Assembly: GCF_000719865.1 (NCBI RefSeq)
Contig: NZ_JOID01000037.1
Span: 1-47,893, forward strand
DNA length: 47,893 bases
Source of the DNA: Streptomyces albus subsp. albus
GTDB taxonomy: Bacteria; Actinomycetota; Actinomycetes; Streptomycetales; Streptomycetaceae
Reading direction: 5' to 3'
Below the pieces are notes generated by a model. It made no database searches. It worked only from the letters and a program-made list of their open reading frames with translations, and was not told where the DNA came from. Shown in pieces: positions 8,836 to 17,385 of the stretch. Position 1 is the first letter of the stretch. Every line of letters begins with the position of its first letter. Both the position numbers and the translations under genes were made by a program.

Positions 8836-10766
8836 GCGAGCAGCAGGAGCGGCACACGGCACCGGAGGCGGCGACGGGCCGGCTCTACGGTGTGGGCCTC
8901 GGCCCGGGCGATCCGTCCCTCATGACCGTGCGGGCCGTGGAGGTCATCGCCGGGGCGGACGTCGTGGCGTACCACAGCGCCCGGCACGGCCGGAGCATCG
9001 CCCGCTCGATCGCCGAGCGCCATCTGCGGCCCGGCCACATCGAGGAGCGCCTGGTCTACCCGGTCACCACGGAGACCACCGACCATCCCGGCGGCTATCG
9101 GGGCGCCCTGGAGGAGTTCTACGAGGAGGCGGCCGCCCGGCTCGCGGCCCATCTGGACGCGGGGCGTTCGGTGGCGGTGCTCGCGGAGGGCGATCCGCTC
9201 TTCTACGGCTCGTACATGCATATGCACAAGCGGCTCGCGGACCGCTATCCGACCGAGGTGATCCCCGGTGTCACCTCGGTGAGCGCCGCCGCCGCGCGGC
9301 TCGGCACACCGCTGGTGGAGGGCGAGGAGGTGCTGACGATCCTCCCCGGCACCCTGCCGGAGGAGGAGCTGACGGCTCGGCTGGCCTCGACCGACGCGGC
9401 CGCCGTCATGAAACTCGGCCGCACGTTCCCCGCCGTGCGGCGCGCGCTGGAGCGGTCCGGCCGGCTGGCCGAGGCGCGGTACGTGGAGCGGGCCACGATG
9501 GCGGCGGAGCGCACGGGGCCGCTGGCGGAGGTGGACCCCGGCTCGGTGCCGTACTTCTCGGTGGCGGTCCTGCCGAGCCGGGTGGGCACCCGGCAGCGGG
9601 ACACCGGGGCCCCGGCCGCGCGGGTGCCGGTCATCGCCGGCACCGCTGCGGCTGGCACCGTTGCGGAATCCGCGGTCCGGACGGCCACCGCCCCGGCCGC
9701 CGCCACCGCGTCCGACGCCGCTGCCGCCCCCGCCGATCCGGAGTCCGCCGCTCCGCCGTCCGCTCCCGGCGCCGCCGCTGCGGCTCCCGCCCCGGCGGAG
9801 CACGCCCCGGCCACCGTCCCCGTCACTCCGGCCACCGCGCAGGTGCCGGCCGTCGCAGCCACCGCTGCGGCCCCCGCCCCGGCCGTGACCCCGGTCACTG
9901 CCGCCCAGGCCGCCACCGCCCCGGACTCCGCTGCCGCGGCGGCCACCACCCCGGCCGCCCTCTCCGTCACCACCACTCCGGCCACCGCCGCCGCGCCCGC
10001 CGCCGCGCCTCCCGGCGCCGGCGAGGTCGTCGTGGTCGGGCTCGGTCCGGCCGGGCCGCTGTGGCTGACGCCGGAGGCGCGCGGCGAACTGGCCGCCGCG
10101 GACGACCTGGTGGGCTACACCACCTACCTCGACCGGGTGCCGGTGCGGCCCGGTCAGCGGCGGCACGCCTCCGACAACAAGGTCGAGTCCGAGCGTGCCG
10201 AGTTCGCCCTCGATCTGGCCCGCAAGGGCCACCGGGTCGCCGTGGTGTCCTCGGGCGATCCGGGGGTGTTCGCGATGGCGACCGCCGTCCTGGAGGTGGC
10301 GTCCGAGGACCCGTACCGCGAGGTGCCGGTGCGGGTGCTGCCCGGGATGACGGCGGCGCACGCGGCCGCCGCCCGCGCGGGCGCGCCCCTCGGGCACGAC
10401 TACGCGGTGGTGTCGCTCTCCGACCGGCTGAAGCCGTGGGAGGTGATCGCCGGGCGGCTGCGGGCCGCGGCGGCGGCCGATCTCGTCCTGGCGCTCTACA
10501 ACCCCGGGTCGCGCAGCCGGATCCACCAGGTGGGCAAGGCCCGCGAACTGCTGCTGGAGCACCGGGCACCGCACACGCCCGTCGTGGTGGCCCGGGACGT
10601 GGGCGGCCCGGAGGAGAGCGTACGCATCGTACGGCTGGCCGAACTCGACCCGGACCAGGTGGACATGCGCACCATTCTGCTGGTCGGCTCGACGCAGACG
10701 CGAGCGGTCACGCGCGGCGACGGCAGGGAGATCGTCTGGACCCCCCGCCGCTACCCGGACCGATGA
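8832..10766 (+). CDS. cobIJ: CobI-CobJ fusion: precorrin-2 C20- and precorrin-3B C17-methyltransferase
   Basis: Two tetrapyrrole methylase domains are fused in 644 residues. Residues about 10-255 are CobI ([55 protein letters not shown]), which adds the C20 methyl from SAM. Residues about 397-640 are CobJ ([51 protein letters not shown]), which adds the C17 methyl and contracts the ring. An Ala/Pro/Thr-rich linker of about 135 residues (about 260-395) joins them. Such fusions are known in actinobacteria. In the ring sequence CobG acts between the two steps. The GTG start overlaps the cobH stop. Confidence 0.95.
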   Translation: MSEQQERHTAPEAATGRLYGVGLGPGDPSLMTVRAVEVIAGADVVAYHSARHGRSIARSIAERHLRPGHIEERLVYPVTTETTDHPGGYRGALEEFYEEAAARLAAHLDAGRSVAVLAEGDPLFYGSYMHMHKRLADRYPTEVIPGVTSVSAAAARLGTPLVEGEEVLTILPGTLPEEELTARLASTDAAAVMKLGRTFPAVRRALERSGRLAEARYVERATMAAERTGPLAEVDPGSVPYFSVAVLPSRVGTRQRDTGAPAARVPVIAGTAAAGTVAESAVRTATAPAAATASDAAAAPADPESAAPPSAPGAAAAAPAPAEHAPATVPVTPATAQVPAVAATAAAPAPAVTPVTAAQAATAPDSAAAAATTPAALSVTTTPATAAAPAAAPPGAGEVVVVGLGPAGPLWLTPEARGELAAADDLVGYTTYLDRVPVRPGQRRHASDNKVESERAEFALDLARKGHRVAVVSSGDPGVFAMATAVLEVASEDPYREVPVRVLPGMTAAHAAAARAGAPLGHDYAVVSLSDRLKPWEVIAGRLRAAAAADLVLALYNPGSRSRIHQVGKARELLLEHRAPHTPVVVARDVGGPEESVRIVRLAELDPDQVDMRTILLVGSTQTRAVTRGDGREIVWTPRRYPDR

Positions 10767-11224
10767 CGGCGCCGCGGCCCGCGGCGGTCGGGCCCGCAGC
10801 CGGGAGCGGGCCGACCGCGCCGGACGCGCACCGGTCCCGGACGGGCACGTATCGGACGGGCACGTATCGGACGGGCACGTATCGGTCCGGGCCGGACGAC
10901 GGGCGGCAGCGGCGGGTCTGCTGCCGGCCGGGTGGCAGGCGGCGCGCGTCCACACGGCGCGTGGCGCGCCCCTTCGGCGCGGAAGGGGCTTCGCGCCCCG
11001 GTGCCGTACGGGTCCCCGTTCCGGCCGCCCGGGCCCGCAGCGCCCGGGACAGCGGACGCCGGACCCCAGCCGGTGGGGACGCCACGGGACCGGGACGGCC
11101 CCGGCCCGGCACCGTCACGCCCGGTACGGACACCCGGAACGAGGGGGCCTGGCGCCCGGGCGGTCCCGCCACCGGGCGGGGAACTGGAGGACGGGCCACG
11201 GGTACCCGCGCACGGCGGTTCCCG
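10767..11224. other. Convergent gap between cobIJ and cobK
   Basis: About 460 bp without a convincing gene; every translation is Arg/Pro/Gly-rich. Apart from the perfect triple repeat listed separately, it is featureless GC-rich DNA. No strong terminator hairpin was identified. Confidence 0.5.
10841..10885. repeat. Three perfect tandem copies of a 15-bp unit
   Basis: ACGGGCACGTATCGG occurs three times back to back without mismatch, 75 bp after the cobIJ stop. CACGTATC is unusually AT-containing for this locus. The array lies between convergent genes, so it may be a recent slippage product or a protein-binding array. Confidence 0.95.
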
Positions 11225-11971
11225 TCATCCCGTCCGGTTCCGCAACCATGCGACGGCCCCCGCCACGTCGGCCGCCGCCGGCACCCCCGCGGGCGCCTCC
11301 GGCCGCGTGACGACGACCACCGGCAGGCCGGCCCGCCGGGCCGCCGTCAGCTTGGCGGCGGTGGCCGCGGCACCGCTGTCCTTGGTCACCAGGACGTCGA
11401 TGCCGTACCGGCGCAGCAGTTCGGTCTCCCCCTCCACCGTGAACGGCCCGCGCGCGAGCAGCACTTCGGTGCGGGGCGGGAACGGCGGCTCCGGGGGGTC
11501 CACGGACCGCACGAGGAACCAGAGCCCGGTGAGGCCCGCGAAGGCGGCGAGCCCCATGCGCCCCGTCGTCAGGAACACCCGTTCCCCGAGGTGCGGGAGC
11601 AGCCCCGCGGCGGCCTCCAGGGAGGCGACGGGGTACCAGTCGTCGCCCGGTCCGGCCGTCCAGCCGGGCCGGCGCAGGGCGAGCAGGGGAATATGGGTCC
11701 CGGCGGCGGCGCGGGCCGCGTTGCGGCTGATGGTGCCGGCGAAGGGATGAGTGGCGTCGATGAGCGCGTCCACCCGGTGCTCGCGCAGCCACCGGGCCAG
11801 GCCCTCGGGGCCGCCGAACCCGCCGACGCGGACCTCCCCGGCGGGCAGCCGCGGCCGGGCGACCCGCCCGGCGAGCGAGCTGGTGACCCGCAGCCCCGGA
11901 TCGGCGGCCAGCTCCCCGGCGAGCCGCCGGGCCTCCTCGGTGCCCCCGAGGATCAGCACATGGCGTCGCAT
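11225..11971 (-). CDS. cobK: Precorrin-6A reductase CobK
   Basis: CobK reduces precorrin-6A to precorrin-6B with NADPH. The 248 residues fit the family. The N-terminal nucleotide-binding start is HVLILGGTEEARRLAGEL; DALIDATHPFAGTISRNAA and VTKDSGAAATAAKLTAA are the classic CobK/CbiJ blocks. The ATG at 11971 is chosen over an upstream in-frame start because GGGAGGGG lies a few bases before it and the conserved domain begins two residues later. It is the only gene of its strand here and is convergent with cobIJ and divergent from cbiD. No riboswitch precedes it. Confidence 0.94.
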   Translation of the reverse strand: MRRHVLILGGTEEARRLAGELAADPGLRVTSSLAGRVARPRLPAGEVRVGGFGGPEGLARWLREHRVDALIDATHPFAGTISRNAARAAAGTHIPLLALRRPGWTAGPGDDWYPVASLEAAAGLLPHLGERVFLTTGRMGLAAFAGLTGLWFLVRSVDPPEPPFPPRTEVLLARGPFTVEGETELLRRYGIDVLVTKDSGAAATAAKLTAARRAGLPVVVVTRPEAPAGVPAAADVAGAVAWLRNRTG

Positions 11972-12435
11972 CCGTCCCCTCCCGGCTCTCCGCGCGGCTC
12001 TGCGCACTGCTCACGCTGCCGGGACATCTTCTCCGACCGGCCTTCCCGCGACTCCGCGCGGGTCCGGCCACGGCGAGCCGACGACCGGGCCGAGCCCTGC
12101 CCAGGGCTGGAGCATCGAGGGCTCGGAGCACGGGAACCCGGAGACCGGATGCGCACGGACGGTGGCCGGCGGACCGGAATCCCGCGGACCGGTGGCTCAG
12201 CGGCCAGGTGCTCACGGGCCGAGCACTCACGGCCGGGTGTTCACCGGCCGGGAGTTCGCGGACCGGAAGCCCGGGGGCCGGGGATCCACGGACCGGAGCA
12301 CCGGACAGCCGGGCACGGCCTCCGCGACCGCATGGCCGGACACCCCTTGGCCCCGGAGGTATCGCGCGAGACCCCGGCCCGGCAGCCGTACGGCCACTCG
12401 ACGCCCCTTCCCCCACCGGTCACCCGGAGCGCCAC
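11972..12435. other. Divergent gap between cobK and cbiD
   Basis: About 460 bp with no convincing gene. The right half (12190-12310) is a patchwork of short direct repeats built on GGACCGG and CGGCCGGG. The ribosome binding site for cobK (GGGAGGGG) is at the left edge. No riboswitch core was found, so cbiD may be read from an unrecognised promoter here. Confidence 0.45.
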
Positions 12436-13764
12436 ATGAACACCCCTGATCCCACCCACGCCACAAGCCCCGAAGGATCCGGACAAGGCGCGGACACACC
12501 GCCGACTCCGCGAACCCCCGCCTCCACCGGCACCCCGGGCTCCCCCGACACCCCGGGCGGCGCGAACTTCCCCGGCACCGGGAAGGCCCCGGGCTCCCGG
12601 GGCACCCCGGAGCCGTCGGGGGGCGCCGGCGGCCGCGCCGCGCAGCTCGCGCGCACCGGTCTGCGTCCCGGCTGGACCACGGGCGCCTGTGCGACCGCCG
12701 CCGCCACCGCCGCGTACACGGCGCTGCTCACCGGCCGCTTCCCCGACCCGGTGACCATCACCCTGCCCCGGGGCCAGACCCCGGCCTTCGCCCTCGCCAC
12801 CGAGGAGTTGCGGTCCGCGGAGGGCCGGGCGGCGGCCGGTGTCGTCAAGGACGCGGGCGACGACCCGGACGTCACGCACGGAGCGCTGGTCCGCGCGACG
12901 GTGCGCCTCCTGCCACCGGGAAGCGGGGTCGTCTTCCGCGCCGGCCCGGGCGTCGGTACGGTCACCAAGCCCGGCCTGCCGCTGGCCGTCGGGGAACCGG
13001 CCGTCAATCCCGTCCCCCGGCGGATGATGCGCGAGCACATCGCCGGCGTGGCGGCGCGGCACGGCGGTTCCGGTGATGTGGAGATCGAACTGTCCGTCGA
13101 CCGGGGCGAGGAGATCGCGCGTTCCACCTGGAACCCGCGGCTGGGCATCCTGGGCGGCCTGTCGATCCTGGGCACGACCGGTGTCGTGGTGCCCTACTCG
13201 TGCTCCGCGTGGATCGACAGCATCCGGCGCGGCATCGACGTCGCGCGGGCGGCCGGACGCACCCATGTGGCGGGCTGCACCGGCTCGACCTCCGAGCGGA
13301 CCGCCGTCGCGGAGCACGGCCTGCCGGAGGACGCGCTGCTGGACATGGGCGACTTCGCGGGGGCCGTGCTCAAGTACCTGCGGCGCCACCCGGTGCCGCG
13401 CCTCACGATCGCGGGGGGTTTCGCCAAGCTGTCGAAGCTGGCCGCGGGCCACCTGGATCTGCACTCGGGCCGTTCACAGGTCGACAAGGGCTTCCTCGCG
13501 GACCTCGCCCGCCGGGGCGGGGCGGACGAGGAACTGGCCGCCGCCGTGGCCGGGGCCAACACCGGTCTGGAGGCGCTCCAGCGCTGCGCGGCGCGCGGGG
13601 TGCCGCTGGGCGATCTGGTGGCGGAGGCGGCGCGCGGGACGGCCCTCGGGGTGCTGCGCGGCGAACCGGTCACCGTCGACGTGCTGTGCGTAGACCGGGC
13701 CGGCACCGTCGTCGGACGCGCCGCCCCGGCGGGGCCGTCCCGCACCGGCCGCCCGGAGCGCTGA
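12436..13764 (+). CDS. cbiD: Cobalt-precorrin-5B C1-methyltransferase CbiD
   Basis: CbiD is the SAM-dependent C1-methyltransferase of the cobalt-early (anaerobic) route; here it probably replaces CobF, which is not seen in the window. The conserved body starts at LRPGWTTGACATAAATAAY (about residue 75) and contains VKDAGDDPDVTHGA, GPGVGTVTKPGLPLAVGEPA, LGILGGLSILGTTGVVVPYS, the GCTGSTSE loop and AGGFAKLSKLAAGH. The ATG at 12436 follows CGGAG; the first 70 residues are Pro/Gly/Thr-rich and disordered. The stop codon region is the first unit of a repeat tract of about 100-bp period (next entry). Total 442 residues; the family is usually about 360-380. Confidence 0.94.
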   Translation: MNTPDPTHATSPEGSGQGADTPPTPRTPASTGTPGSPDTPGGANFPGTGKAPGSRGTPEPSGGAGGRAAQLARTGLRPGWTTGACATAAATAAYTALLTGRFPDPVTITLPRGQTPAFALATEELRSAEGRAAAGVVKDAGDDPDVTHGALVRATVRLLPPGSGVVFRAGPGVGTVTKPGLPLAVGEPAVNPVPRRMMREHIAGVAARHGGSGDVEIELSVDRGEEIARSTWNPRLGILGGLSILGTTGVVVPYSCSAWIDSIRRGIDVARAAGRTHVAGCTGSTSERTAVAEHGLPEDALLDMGDFAGAVLKYLRRHPVPRLTIAGGFAKLSKLAAGHLDLHSGRSQVDKGFLADLARRGGADEELAAAVAGANTGLEALQRCAARGVPLGDLVAEAARGTALGVLRGEPVTVDVLCVDRAGTVVGRAAPAGPSRTGRPER

Positions 13765-14092
13765 CCCGGCACCCCCCGGCACCGCGCAGGACCACCCACA
13801 CCCCCAACACAGGCACCATCACCGACCACGCCACCCCGACGGAGCCGCCCCACACCGGCCACCCGAAGCACTGACCCCCGGCACCGCGCAGGGCGGACGC
13901 CCGCCTCCAGCCCAGGCACCATCACCAACCACCCGGCGGAGCCGACCCCCGCCGACCGCCCGGAGCACCGACCCCGGCACCGCGCAGGGCCACCCCCGCC
14001 CCGGGCACAGGCACCGTCACTGACCGCGCCACCCCGGCGGAGCCGACCCGCGTCGCCCCTCCGGAGCACTGACCCGCCGCACCGCCGCGCGT
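13754..14092. repeat. Imperfect tandem repeat of about 100 bp starting at the cbiD stop codon
   Basis: The motif CGGAGC(G/A)C(T/C)GACCC, which includes the cbiD TGA, recurs at 13762, 13872, 13969 and 14070 (positions of the TGA or its CGA equivalent), giving periods of 110, 97 and 101 bp. Each unit also shares GGCACCGCGCAGG, CACAGGCACC(A/G)TCAC and CGGCGGAGCCG blocks in the same order. The units are diverged but clearly homologous. The tract fills most of the cbiD-cobM convergent gap. Confidence 0.85.
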
Positions 14093-14291
14093 CGTACGCA
14101 CCCGCGTCCCGGCCCGCCGCACGGGGCGGGCACCCGTTCCGGCCACCCCCGCGCACGCGTGCACCGCATACTCCGGGAGGACGGTCACCGACCCGCCCGC
14201 ACCCGCCAACCGGCGGCAAGGCCACGTCCGGGGGCAACGGCCCGCACCGGCCACCCCGCACCCGCCCGCCCCGCGCACCCGGGGCGGACCG
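14093..14291. other. Remainder of the cbiD-cobM gap
   Basis: Cytosine-rich sequence with short CGCACC(C/G) and CACCCGC repeats; no gene or clear hairpin seen. It is the 3' flank of cobM. Confidence 0.4.
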
Positions 14292-15092
14292 TCACCGTTC
14301 CGGTGCGCTCCCGCCGGCCGGGGCCGGGCCGCCGTCCGGGGCGGCGGTTTCGCAGCGGTCGCGTTCCGCCGAGTACAGATGGCTGTCCGGGAACTGCTCG
14401 GCGCCAAGGGTGCGGCCGACCATGATGACCGCCGTGCGCGTCACCCCGGCCGCCCTGATCTGGTCGGCGATGCCGCCCAGCGGGCCCCGGAGCACCAGTT
14501 GGTCCGGGCGGCTCGCCATGGCCACCACCGCGGCGGGGCAGCCGGCCCCGTAGTGCGGCAGCAGTTCGGCGACGACCCGGTCCGCGTACCGGGCGGCCAG
14601 GTGCAGGACGAGCAGCGCCCCGCTGCGCCCCAGGGTGGCCAGGTCCTCGCCGTCCGGCATGGGGGTGGCCTGCTGGGCGACGCGGGTGAGGATGACCGTC
14701 TGGCCGACGGCCGGCACGGTCAGCTCCCGCCCGAGCGCCGCGGCCGCCGCCGCGAACGCCGGTACGCCGGGCACCACTTCGTACGGCACCCCGGCCGCGT
14801 CCAGCCGCCGCATCTGCTCCGCGACCGCGCTGAACACCGAGGGGTCCCCGGAGTGCAGCCGGGCCACGTCGTGGCCCGCGCGATGGGCGTCCACCAGCTC
14901 GGCCGTGATCTGGTCAAGGTTCAGCCGTGCCGTGTCCACGAGCCGCGCGTCCGGCGGGCACGCGGCGAGCAGTTCGCGCGGCACCAGGCTGCCCGCGTAC
15001 AGGCAGACGGCGCACGAGGCCAGCAGGCGCTGCCCGCGCACCGTGATCAGGTCGGCGGCGCCGGGCCCGGCGCCGATGAAGTACACCGTCAT
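14292..15092 (-). CDS. cobM: Precorrin-4 C11-methyltransferase CobM
   Basis: CobM adds the C11 methyl group to precorrin-4 with SAM. The 266 residues form one tetrapyrrole methylase domain: VYFIGAGPGAADLITVRG at the N-terminus, RLHSGDPSVFSAVAEQ, VPYEVVPGVPAFAAAAAALG, and QTVILTRVAQQATPMPDGE, a CobM/CbiF signature. The ATG at 15092 follows GAGGAG at good spacing. It lies 202 bp downstream of cobL on the same strand and so probably under the same riboswitch. A short Pro/Gly tail ends the protein. Confidence 0.95.
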   Translation of the reverse strand: MTVYFIGAGPGAADLITVRGQRLLASCAVCLYAGSLVPRELLAACPPDARLVDTARLNLDQITAELVDAHRAGHDVARLHSGDPSVFSAVAEQMRRLDAAGVPYEVVPGVPAFAAAAAALGRELTVPAVGQTVILTRVAQQATPMPDGEDLATLGRSGALLVLHLAARYADRVVAELLPHYGAGCPAAVVAMASRPDQLVLRGPLGGIADQIRAAGVTRTAVIMVGRTLGAEQFPDSHLYSAERDRCETAAPDGGPAPAGGSAPER

Positions 15093-15294
15093 CGTTCTAC
15101 TCCTCGGTCCGGCCTCCCGGCCGGCGTGTGGTGTGCCACAGTGCGCTCTGCCGGCGCGTGGCCCGCGGGCGCGTGTCCCGTCGGCGCGGGCGCTGTTGAC
15201 GTTCGGTCCGTCCGCGCACTGCCGACGGCTCGGACCGTCCGCGCGCCGCCGGTGTTCGTCCCCCGGCGTGGTCTGGGCGTGCCGTCCGCCCGCG

Positions 15295-16704
15295 TCACTC
15301 CGCCGGTGTCCGCTCCACCGGCTCCCGCACGCGCGGCCCCGGCTCTCCCGGACTCCGCTCCCCCGGCTTGGCCACCGCCCACTGCGTGACCGGCATCGCC
15401 GGCCGCCAGCCCGTGAACCCCCCGACGGGGGCGGCGTGGGAGACGGCGATCCGCACCAGCTGGCCACCGTGCCGCCGGTACCACTCCGCCAGCAGTGCCT
15501 CGGACTCCAGCGTCACCGTGTTGGCGACCAGCCGCCCTCCGGCGGGCAGCGCCGCCCAGCACGCCTCCAGCAGTCCGGGGGTGGTGAGCCCGCCGCCGAC
15601 GAACACCGCGTCGGGCGGCCCGGGCCGGGCCCCGCGCCGGTCTTCCGGCCCGTTCCCCCGCCCGTCCGCGAGGCCCCCGTCCGCGGGCCCCTCCGCGCAT
15701 CCCTCCGCGAGTCCCTCCAGGGCTTCCGGGGCCGCCCCGGTGACCACCCGCAGCGCGGGCACCCCCAGCCGCTCCGCGTTCCGCCGGATGCGCGCGGCCC
15801 GTACGGGGTCGCGCTCCACGCTCACGGCCCGGCAGCCGCGGCCGGCACGCATCCACTCCACGGCGACGCTGCCGGAGCCGCCGCCGATGTCCCACAGCAG
15901 TTCGCCGGGCGCCGGGGCGAGCGCGGCCAGCGTGGCCGCCCGCACATGGCGCTTGGTGAGCTGCCCGTCGTGCTCGTACGCCCCGTCCGGGAGCCCGGGC
16001 ACGGCGGACAGCCGGCGGCCGCCCGGCGCGGGACGGCACTCGACGGCGACGACGTTCAGCGGATCGCCGGGCGGGTGCGGCCAGTCGGTGGCCGTTCCCT
16101 CGAACCGGCGTTCCCGCGCGCCGTCCCCCAGCTGTTCGAGCACCGTCATCCGGCTCGGCCCGTAGCCGCGGTCGCACAGCAGAGCCGCCACGTTGGCCGG
16201 GGTGCCGGCGCCCGCGCTCAGGACGAGCAGCCGCCGGCGCGCGTACAGGGCGGCGGCCAGCGCCGCGACCGGCCGGCCCACCAGGCTGACCACCTCGGTG
16301 TCCTCGACGGCCCATCCCAGCCGGGCACAGGCGTACGAGACCGACGAGGCGTGCGGCAGCACCCGCAGCCGCTCCGCGCCGACGGCCCGGGCCAGGGTCC
16401 GCCCGATGCCGTGGAACATCGGGTCCCCGCTGGCCAGGACGGCCACCCGGCGACCGGCGTGCTCGGCGAGCAGCCGGGGCACGGCGGGGCGCAGCGGTGA
16501 CGGCCAGGGCACCTGCCGGGCCGTGCAGCCGGGCGGCAGCAGGGCGAGCTGGCGAGGGCCGCCGATGACGGTCCCGGCGCGGCGCAGGGCCTCCCGGGCG
16601 TCCTCACCGAGCCCGTGCCAGCCATCGGCGCCGATCCCGACCACGGTGACCGTGTCCGGCGCGGGGCCGGCGCCGGGGCGCGGTGCCTCGTCGTCGCTCA
16701 TCAC
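15295..16704 (-). CDS. cobL: Precorrin-6Y C5,15-methyltransferase (decarboxylating) CobL
   Basis: CobL methylates C5 and C15 and decarboxylates the C12 acetate. The N-terminal CbiE-type half (VTVVGIGADGWHGLG; LASGDPMFHGIGRTLA; VLPHASSVSYACARLGW) and the C-terminal CbiT-type half (DGQLTKRHVRAATLAALAP; LLWDIGGGSGSVAVEW; VFVGGGLTTPGLLEACW) are both complete. Total 469 residues; about 40 extra Gly/Asp/Glu/Pro residues interrupt the CbiT half at about 325-360. The start is GTG 16704 or the adjacent ATG 16701, behind GGGAAGAGG. The riboswitch 3' element ends only about 48 nt upstream, so ligand binding could mask the ribosome binding site directly. Confidence 0.95.
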   Translation of the reverse strand: MMSDDEAPRPGAGPAPDTVTVVGIGADGWHGLGEDAREALRRAGTVIGGPRQLALLPPGCTARQVPWPSPLRPAVPRLLAEHAGRRVAVLASGDPMFHGIGRTLARAVGAERLRVLPHASSVSYACARLGWAVEDTEVVSLVGRPVAALAAALYARRRLLVLSAGAGTPANVAALLCDRGYGPSRMTVLEQLGDGARERRFEGTATDWPHPPGDPLNVVAVECRPAPGGRRLSAVPGLPDGAYEHDGQLTKRHVRAATLAALAPAPGELLWDIGGGSGSVAVEWMRAGRGCRAVSVERDPVRAARIRRNAERLGVPALRVVTGAAPEALEGLAEGCAEGPADGGLADGRGNGPEDRRGARPGPPDAVFVGGGLTTPGLLEACWAALPAGGRLVANTVTLESEALLAEWYRRHGGQLVRIAVSHAAPVGGFTGWRPAMPVTQWAVAKPGERSPGEPGPRVREPVERTPAE

Positions 16705-16751
16705 GAACCTCTTCCCGGGGTGTCCTCGCCCCTGGTGCGGCGGATCGGCGA

Positions 16752-16945
16752 CGGGCCAGTCTCCTGGCTGCCGGATCAGCGCTCGCCCCGGCCTTCCGGC
16801 CCGCGGGGGGCCGTGGCTCGGATGGGGTCCGCTCCCCGGTCACAGTGGCGGGACCGCGCCGGATTCGCACCGGCTTCCTGGTTCCCGTCGCCTCGTTGGG
16901 GAGCATCCTCCCGCATCGGTGCGGACGGGTGTGCGACGGCCTCCG
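16752..16945 (-). ncRNA. Cobalamin riboswitch upstream of cobL-cobM
   Basis: On the minus strand: GGAAGCCGGTGCGAATCCGG, CGGTCCCGCCACTGTGACC and the 3' element CAGCCAGGAGACTGGCC (complement 16754-16770). Core spacing is normal. The 5' limit is an estimate. It is close to the cobL start and therefore probably controls translation or early termination of cobL-cobM. Confidence 0.94.
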
Positions 16946-17385
16946 CCCTTGTGTGCGACGCCCGCTCTGAGCTGCGATAATTTAAAATGCATGGCCTATA
17001 CATGGGTCTATGCTCCGTCCCGTGGACCCGAGACTGGAGCCGAGACTCCCGCCGTTCCGGCGCGCCCTCCCCTGCCCGCCTCCCGGCCGCGGGCACTCCC
17101 GCCGGCCCGGCCGGGCCTGTCCGGCGTACCCCTCGAATCGATGTGCCCGGTGCCGGACCGCGCACAACGGGCCCGCGGCGGCGCCACCGGCCGGTAGAAA
17201 GAAGGCCACGGAGCGCCGCCCCGCGGCTCCGGGCCCGGCCGCCCGCGGCACGGCGGCGCCCGGACGGCACGACGGCCCGGCGGCCGGACATCCCGGCCGC
17301 CGCCCGGCGGCAGACCTCATACCGGGGCCCTCGCCCCGCGTACGGGCCTCCGTCATCCGCCGTCCTTCCCTTCCCAAGGTGTGCC
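16946..17385. promoter_or_regulatory. Divergent control region between the cobL riboswitch and the conservon
   Basis: The striking element is an AT-rich island at about 16974-17010 (GATAATTTAAAATGCATGG, then CTATACATGGGTCTATGC), far below the GC of its surroundings. It can hold -10 boxes in both directions (TATACAT or TTTAAAAT rightward, TTTTAAATT leftward); no canonical -35 was found. From 17022 to 17385 the DNA is GC-rich with no gene seen, which would give the conservon a leader of about 370 nt unless a second promoter exists. Confidence 0.5.

Noticed and set aside
13754..14092. CRISPR array
   Set aside because: Period of about 100 bp with diverged units and no short conserved repeat separated by unique spacers; no cas genes.
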